From Fidelibacterota bacterium (GTDB lineage: Bacteria > Pseudomonadota > Alphaproteobacteria > Rhodospirillales > Rhodospirillaceae), in the NCBI GenBank assembly GCA_947473445.1, contig CANJEU010000051.1, positions 1 to 9,749 on the forward strand: DNA of 9,749 nt, given 5' to 3'. Below the pieces are notes generated by a model. It saw nothing but the letters and a program-made list of their open reading frames with translations, was not told where the DNA came from and made no database searches. Shown here one piece after another: positions 6,107-9,749 of this stretch. How positions within the stretch are numbered: the stretch's first letter is position 1; each line of letters starts with the position of its first letter. The position numbers and the translations under genes were made by a program.

Positions 6107-6907
6107 CTACTTCAATTCCCGCGTGAACGTCACCGGCGTGCGCTTGCCGCCGGCGGTCAGCGTCCCGGTCATCGTATCGCCCTTTACTTTACCATCGAAG
6201 GTGATCGGGCCGGCGCCGGTGAAGGTGAAGACATCGCTCTTGACGATGCCCATCTCGAATGCGGTTTCCTTCGCACCGACTTTCACTTTACCGCCGGCGT
6301 TCTGATAGCGTTGGTCGAGTTCCAGCCGATAGGGCACCCCGTCCGCGGTTGCGGTCCACACGCCCTGAACTTTCGCCGGCACGATCCACAGGTAGACGCG
6401 GCGCATGTCGACGTTGTCGGCGCCGTCGGGCACCCAATCGCCCATATTGAAGGCGTGGCTCACCACCCGCGTGCCGGGGGCGAGATCGAGGATGCGCGGG
6501 CGCAGCGAGACGTTCACATCTGGAAGCAGATAGAGCGTCAGGATCGTCGCGTCCTTGAAATCCATTTTGAAGATGTCGCCGCGCGCAAAGCTGACGCGGT
6601 CGGAGACGCCGGCTTCTTTCGCATTCTTCGTGGCGAGGTTCACAAGCTCGGGGTCCAGATCGATGCCCACACCTTTCTTGATTTTGAAGTCGCGCGCGGC
6701 CGCGATGACGATCCGTCCGTCGCCGCTGCCGAGGTCATAGACCACGTCGTTCGGGGTCGCGCCGGCAAGCTTCAGCATCGTGCTGACCACGGCCGGAGGC
6801 GTTGCGACGTACGGCACATCGAAATAGATATCCTTGGACGCGGCGCTGACCGTCAGCGGCGCCGCGATCAGGGCGCATAAAACGGTAATGAGGGCGCGAG
6901 GGGTCAT
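6107..6907 (-). CDS. exported class I SAM-dependent methyltransferase with C-terminal beta-rich domain
   Basis: A 266-residue protein. Residues 1-22 are a signal peptide (MTPR, then a hydrophobic run ALITVLCALIAAPLTV, ending near SAA). The methyltransferase domain follows: PYVATPPAVV (about 32-41), motif I DLGSGDGR (58-65) for the SAM carboxypropyl moiety, acidic D83 in GIDLDP for the ribose, GD at 110-111, and SHAFNMGDW (150-158). From about residue 173 to the end is an Gly/Val/Thr-rich beta stretch without methyltransferase motifs. The PTPP-to-motif-I pattern resembles the FAM173/ATPSCKMT-type protein-lysine methyltransferases, but the substrate is unknown. A SAM enzyme outside the cytoplasm would need SAM there, which makes the signal peptide odd, unless it serves as a membrane anchor. 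The start at 6907 has AAGG eight bases upstream. Fold call sure; location and substrate are inferred. Confidence 0.86.
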   Translation of the reverse strand: MTPRALITVLCALIAAPLTVSAASKDIYFDVPYVATPPAVVSTMLKLAGATPNDVVYDLGSGDGRIVIAAARDFKIKKGVGIDLDPELVNLATKNAKEAGVSDRVSFARGDIFKMDFKDATILTLYLLPDVNVSLRPRILDLAPGTRVVSHAFNMGDWVPDGADNVDMRRVYLWIVPAKVQGVWTATADGVPYRLELDQRYQNAGGKVKVGAKETAFEMGIVKSDVFTFTGAGPITFDGKVKGDTMTGTLTAGGKRTPVTFTRELK

Positions 6908-6991
6908 CGCTGAACCTTAGATTCTTAAAGACGGCGCATCATGTCAGACGGAGGCGGTGGAAAATATGGCTTCCTTACAATTTGGAGCCCC

Positions 6992-7037
6992 TTTTTGCCG
7001 GCAGAAGCCTCATTTCCGCCCCTCTTCGAGGCAAAAA
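6992..7037. repeat. inverted repeat upstream of the truncated receptor gene
   Basis: TTTTTGCC (6992-6999) pairs with GGCAAAAA (7030-7037), and GCCTC (7007-7011) can alternatively pair with GAGGC (7028-7032). The 189-bp gap it lies in (6908-7096) otherwise shows only a lone TATAAG at 7046-7051, a possible -10 without a good -35. It may be an operator or leader hairpin of the receptor gene. Confidence 0.3.
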
Positions 7038-7096
7038 TTCCCTGCTATAAGCTTGGCTGCTAGCCCCCAAACGCTTCAATACGTTCCGAGGACTCC

Positions 7097-7533
7097 ATGA
7101 CAAGACTTCGCCTTTGTGCCGCTTCCTCGACGCGAAGTTTGCCCGGTTCCTGCTCGATCCGAGTAACCCGGCCAGCACCCTCGCGGGCAATCGCACGGCC
7201 TCCTCGCCCAGGGTCACACTCGCCGGAACAGCGCGTTACGATATGCCGGTCGGCGCTTATATGCTCAGCCTGCAAACCGACGGGTCATACACGGGCGGGC
7301 ATTATTTCACGCCGGACAATAATCCAGTGGTCTATGAGGACGGTTACTGGCTCGCCAATGTCAGCGCCGGCCTGCAGACGCGCGATCAACGCTACGCCGT
7401 GACTTTGTGGGTGAAGAATCTCTTTGACGAGGACTACCTCGTCTCGGGCCTCGCCAACGCGAGCCTTGGCTTTTACGAAATTTTCCCCGGCTTGCCGCGC
7501 ACCTTCGGCGTCACGGCCATCGGCCGGTTCTAA
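7097..7533 (+). pseudogene. TonB-dependent receptor remnant: start plus C-terminal beta-barrel strands, internally deleted
   Basis: Bases about 7123-7530 encode the last ~135 residues of a TonB-dependent outer-membrane receptor. Family marks are LDAKFARF near the start, then VTLWVKNLFDEDYLVSG, and the end GLPRTFGVTAIGRF with the aromatic last residue used by the BAM complex. Whole receptors have 650-900 residues with signal peptide, plug and 22-strand barrel, all missing here. Upstream, an ATG at 7097 with GAGGA at 7088-7092 starts MTRLRLCAAS, which looks like a signal-peptide start, but in another reading frame than the barrel. I infer an internal deletion of about 2 kb that joined start and end out of frame near 7115-7130. 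The only in-frame initiation for the barrel part is a TTG at 7114 without ribosome-binding site. The stop overlaps the queC stop by four bases. A foreign recombinant fragment is an alternative to deletion. Confidence 0.75.
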
Positions 7534-8195
7534 ATCTCGAGGTTTCCCACGGGCGCCATACGCGATTCCCGCCACGCATGCTGGTGCAGGAGGCAGGCGT
7601 CGCAATGTCCGCACGGCTGCGTGACGCCGTTCTTTTCCTCCGGCGCGTAGCAGCTCCACGTATCGCCGTTCTTGAGCCCGAGTTCGTCCGCGAGCGCTGC
7701 GATCATCGGCTTGCTGTATTGAACCAGCGGCGCAACGATGCGCGGCGGGTTAGGCACGGCTTCGGCCCACATCGCGCGAAACGCGTCCAGGAACGTTCCG
7801 CGGCAGTCCGGATAGCCTGAGTAGTCGACAGCGTTCACGCCGAGCCACACTTCCGTCGCGCCTGTTCCGGCGGCTTCCGCGCACGCTAACGCGAGGAACA
7901 CGGCGTTGCGCCCGGGCAGGAAGGTCGGCGCGATGCCCGCCTTCATCTGGGCGACGGTGCGATCCTTCGGCACGATAATTTCCGGCTTTTGCCAGCCGAC
8001 ATCCACCACGCGTCGGGTGATGCCGAATCGCTCACACTGACGGTTCGCGAATTCCAGTTCGATCTGCTGACGCTGGCCGTAGTTGATGCCGAAGCTGTAG
8101 GCGTCGCGGCCCCGGGAACGGGCCAGCAACAGGCAGACGGTGGAATCAAGGCCACCCGAATGCAGAACGACCGCTTTCGTGCGTGTGGTGCTCAT
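7530..8195 (-). CDS. queC: 7-cyano-7-deazaguanine (preQ0) synthase QueC
   Basis: A 221-residue ATP-dependent enzyme that turns 7-carboxy-7-deazaguanine and ammonia into preQ0, the precursor of queuosine in tRNA. The N-terminal PP-loop SGGLDS (residues 13-18) binds ATP. FLPGRN (92-97) and YSGYPDCR (125-132) are conserved QueC segments. Four cysteines, C182, C195, C198 and C201 (SCYAPE then QPCGHCDAC), form the zinc site. The length is usual for the family. The ATG at 8195 overlaps the queD stop by four bases (ATGA), so it is translationally coupled as the last gene of queE-queD-queC. Its end overlaps the stop of the receptor remnant on the other strand. Sure. Confidence 0.96.
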   Translation of the reverse strand: MSTTRTKAVVLHSGGLDSTVCLLLARSRGRDAYSFGINYGQRQQIELEFANRQCERFGITRRVVDVGWQKPEIIVPKDRTVAQMKAGIAPTFLPGRNAVFLALACAEAAGTGATEVWLGVNAVDYSGYPDCRGTFLDAFRAMWAEAVPNPPRIVAPLVQYSKPMIAALADELGLKNGDTWSCYAPEEKNGVTQPCGHCDACLLHQHAWRESRMAPVGNLEI

Positions 8196-8563
8196 GCGAC
8201 GTCGAACCGGCAGGATTCGCCCAAGGTCGGGCGGCGGACGGTGACGCTTGTCAGCTGCGGTAGCAACAGCCGCAGCTCGCCGGCGATCCAGGCTGAAAGA
8301 TTTTCCAGCGACGGCGTCTCAAGCCCTGGGATCTTGTTCAGGAAATGGTGATCGAGTTTGCCGCGCACGCTGTTCAAGGCCGCGCTCACGTTCTCGAAAT
8401 CCACCACGCATCCCGTCAAATCGTCGGGCTCGCCCCGCAATGCTACTTCGACGCGGAAGGAATGCCCATGCAGGCGCGTGTTTTCGTGGCCTTCGGGCTT
8501 ATGCCCGAAAGCATGAGCGGCTTCGAAGCCGAATTCTTTGACGATCTCGAACCGTCCAGCCAT
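8192..8563 (-). CDS. queD: QueD-like 6-carboxytetrahydropterin synthase, catalytic Cys replaced
   Basis: A 123-residue member of the PTPS/QueD family, by position and similarity the second step of preQ0 synthesis (dihydroneopterin triphosphate to 6-carboxytetrahydropterin). The zinc histidines H17, H32 and H34 (EAAH, LHGH) and the catalytic D71-H72 (LDHH) are present. The catalytic Cys, which lies four residues before HGH in canonical QueD (C-x3-HGH), is here N28 (GHENTRLHGH). The glutamate expected near the C-terminus (V-x-V-K-E-T in the E. coli enzyme, recalled) aligns with R111 in VRRPTLGES; E116 might take its place. The other cysteines, C52 and C118, are elsewhere. It may be a variant active site, or an enzyme with altered activity. 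It lies four bases after queE and overlaps queC, so it is part of the operon. Family sure, exact activity less so. Confidence 0.88.
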   Translation of the reverse strand: MAGRFEIVKEFGFEAAHAFGHKPEGHENTRLHGHSFRVEVALRGEPDDLTGCVVDFENVSAALNSVRGKLDHHFLNKIPGLETPSLENLSAWIAGELRLLLPQLTSVTVRRPTLGESCRFDVA

Positions 8564-8567
8564 GGTC

Positions 8568-9200
8568 TTACGCTATCCCAAGATACTTATGAGTTTGTAC
8601 CGAAAGTCGCCACTTCGGGTGGGCGAGGCAATAGGCCACCGCCTCCTTACTATTGGCCTCGCGCGAAGGTCCGTCCATAGGTTGCAAGAACCTGTGGCGG
8701 AAGGCGAGGTGTTCGTAGCGGTCCGGCGCTCCGCCCTGTTGCGGGAAGACGAGTTTTAGCTCATCCCCCGTCGTCACGATAAGGGTGGCGTCGGCTTTGG
8801 GGCTGACACACACCCAGTCGATCCCCGCGGGGACCGCGACCGTGCCGTTGGTCTCCACCGCGATTTTGAATCCCTTGGCATGCAGCGCGGCGATCAGCGG
8901 CCCGTCCAGCTGCAGGAGTGGCTCGCCCCCCGTGCACACCACGAACTTCTCGCCGCCGTCGCCGTGCCAGGCGCGCGCCACCGCATCGGCCAGATCCGCG
9001 GGCGACTTGAACTTGCCCCCGCCCGGTCCGTCGGTGCCGACGAAGTCGGTATCGCAGAACCGGCAGGTGGCCGCGGCGCGGTCTGCTTCCTGTCCGCTCC
9101 ACAAATTGCAGCCGGCGAAGCGGCAGAACACCGCCGGTTTGCCGGTGTTCGCGCCTTCCCCCTGCAGGGTGTAAAAAATTTCTTTGACGCTGTAAGTCAT
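8568..9200 (-). CDS. queE: 7-carboxy-7-deazaguanine synthase QueE (radical SAM)
   Basis: A 210-residue radical-SAM enzyme that contracts 6-carboxytetrahydropterin to 7-carboxy-7-deazaguanine. The iron-sulfur cysteines are C31, C46 and C49 in a C-x14-C-x2-C array rather than the usual C-x3-C-x2-C, a form known for a subset of QueE proteins. The start, MTYSVKEIFYTLQGEG, and TGGEP (residues 90-94), which binds the SAM amino group, and the end QTHKYLGIA, are family signatures. I chose the ATG at 9200, since it begins at the conserved N-terminus; an in-frame ATG at 9251 would add 17 residues without family support. It is the first gene of queE-queD-queC. In the leader, AGCCT/AGGCT (9253-9257 and 9262-9266) forms a small hairpin; no preQ1 riboswitch was recognised. 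A queuosine operon without folE or queF nearby. Confidence 0.95.
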   Translation of the reverse strand: MTYSVKEIFYTLQGEGANTGKPAVFCRFAGCNLWSGQEADRAAATCRFCDTDFVGTDGPGGGKFKSPADLADAVARAWHGDGGEKFVVCTGGEPLLQLDGPLIAALHAKGFKIAVETNGTVAVPAGIDWVCVSPKADATLIVTTGDELKLVFPQQGGAPDRYEHLAFRHRFLQPMDGPSREANSKEAVAYCLAHPKWRLSVQTHKYLGIA

Positions 9201-9337
9201 CTCAAGGCGCGAGGATCGACCGTCCCGAGGGGTTATTGTGGCAGACCACATAAGCCTTTAGAGGCTAAGAATCCAGGCTTGGACGTGGGGCGGGGGCGCG
9301 CGGAAGCGCCCGAGATCGCGGCTTTTTCGGCCCCCGG

Positions 9338-9354
9338 TCACAAATATTTCACAA
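9338..9354 (+). promoter_or_regulatory. possible Pho-box-like direct repeat before phoU
   Basis: TCACAA occurs at 9338-9343 and again at 9349-9354, an 11-base period. PhoB half-sites repeat every 11 bases and include TGTCA-like cores, so the arrangement fits, though the core here is only GTCAC and TTCAC. It lies 72-88 bases before the phoU start; TATTTA at 9376-9381 could be a -10. The divergent queE promoter must also lie in this 225-bp gap. Confidence 0.3.
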
Positions 9355-9425
9355 GGAACAGTAGGTTCGACGGCGTATTTAACGTTAGATTCTGAAGGTT
9401 AAACCGCTTTAGGCCGGGACGTAGC

Positions 9426-9749
9426 ATGAACCAGGGCGAGCATTCTCACATCGTGTCCTCCTTCGACAATGACCTCGCGCAGCTTGAGCGCAAGGTCCTT
9501 GAGATGGGTGGACTGGCCGAGGCGCAGCTGCGCGACGCCATGGAGGCGCTTGTGCGCCAGGACACCGATGCGGCCGAAGGCATCATCGGCCGCGATTCCG
9601 AAATCGACGAGTGCGAGCGCAAGATCGAAGCGAGCGCCCTGTCGATCATCGCGCGCCGCCAGCCCATGGCGAATGACCTGCGCTACGTGTTCGGCAATGT
9701 GAAGATCGCCGGCAGTCTTGAGCGCATTGGCGATTACGCCAAGAACATC
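9426..9749 (+). CDS. phoU: phosphate signalling protein PhoU (N-terminal part, cut by window edge)
   Basis: From the ATG at 9426 the frame stays open for 108 residues to the window end; the full protein is normally about 220-240 residues, so the second of the two three-helix PhoU repeats is missing. The first repeat shows the expected pattern: DNDLAQLERKVLEMGGLA near residues 14-31, then helix 3 ending in SLERIGDYAKNI (97-108), the metal-binding E-R-x-x-D motif. PhoU modulates the PhoR kinase and the PstSCAB phosphate transporter, restraining the Pho response when phosphate is plentiful. In many Alphaproteobacteria phoU sits after pstB and before phoB; here no pst gene precedes it, and it has its own upstream region, so its operon partners, if any, must lie to the right. 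Confidence 0.93.
   Translation, partial: MNQGEHSHIVSSFDNDLAQLERKVLEMGGLAEAQLRDAMEALVRQDTDAAEGIIGRDSEIDECERKIEASALSIIARRQPMANDLRYVFGNVKIAGSLERIGDYAKNI

Noticed and set aside
6086..6880. 264-residue plus-strand open frame opposite the methyltransferase
   Set aside because: Its composition is rich in His, Arg and Asp as expected for an antisense shadow; the minus strand has signal peptide and SAM motifs.
6908..7096. Cobalamin riboswitch before the receptor remnant
   Set aside because: No B12-box-like sequence is visible and the 189-bp gap is too short for the aptamer plus a methyltransferase leader.
7097..7402. 101-residue frame starting at the ATG with a good ribosome-binding site
   Set aside because: Only the first dozen residues look like protein; the rest is Arg/Ser/Pro-rich out-of-frame reading of the receptor barrel. 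Treated as the start of the pseudogene.
9201..9425. preQ1 riboswitch in the queE leader
   Set aside because: The only hairpin near the start (AGCCT/AGGCT) is not followed by the A-rich pseudoknot tail of preQ1-I, and no class II or III layout could be drawn.
1..9749. CRISPR array, insertion sequence, prophage or toxin-antitoxin pair
   Set aside because: No regularly spaced direct repeats, no transposase or integrase motifs and no small paired genes were seen on either strand.

Overview
The window looks like a chromosomal segment of a GC-rich Alphaproteobacterium. This is inferred from the bottom-up gene content (a Coq7-type ubiquinone hydroxylase translationally coupled to a DsbB-like protein, TonB-receptor remains, PhoU) and the GC-rich codon use. 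I cannot name the genus. Most of it is metabolic and housekeeping sequence. I found no CRISPR array, transposase, integrase, prophage gene or defence island, and no convincing new multi-gene system.

Layout: positions 1-337 (-) are the N-terminal part of a YbaK/EbsC-type aminoacyl-tRNA deacylase, cut by the window edge. Divergent from it, 477-1814 (+) is a two-Rossmann-fold FAD/NAD(P)-binding protein of unknown substrate. It converges, stop to stop with one base between, on an exported amidase-signature hydrolase (1816-3480, -). Upstream of that lies an SDR oxidoreductase with a Lys/Ala-rich N-terminal tail (3547-4581, -). Next comes a dsbB-coq7 pair (5818 to 4767, -) joined by an ATGA overlap, followed by tRNA-Leu(CAA) on the plus strand with a good promoter and two inverted repeats behind it. 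A signal-peptide-bearing SAM methyltransferase (6107-6907, -) closes the central part.

The right third holds a degenerate TonB-dependent receptor (7097-7533, +), of which an apparent start and the last ~135 residues remain. Its stop overlaps the stop of the convergent queE-queD-queC operon (9200 to 7530, -), which makes the 7-deazaguanine precursor preQ0: QueD makes carboxytetrahydropterin, QueE makes carboxydeazaguanine and QueC makes preQ0. The QueD here lacks the expected catalytic cysteine. Divergent from queE, behind a possible Pho-box-like repeat, phoU begins at 9426 and runs off the window.

The points most worth a second look are the Cys-less QueD, the exported methyltransferase, the truncated receptor gene at the end of the que operon, the basic tail of the SDR protein, and phoU lying apart from pst genes. 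Starts were moved inward from the longest reading frame for the FAD protein, Coq7, DsbB and QueE, for reasons given in each entry.
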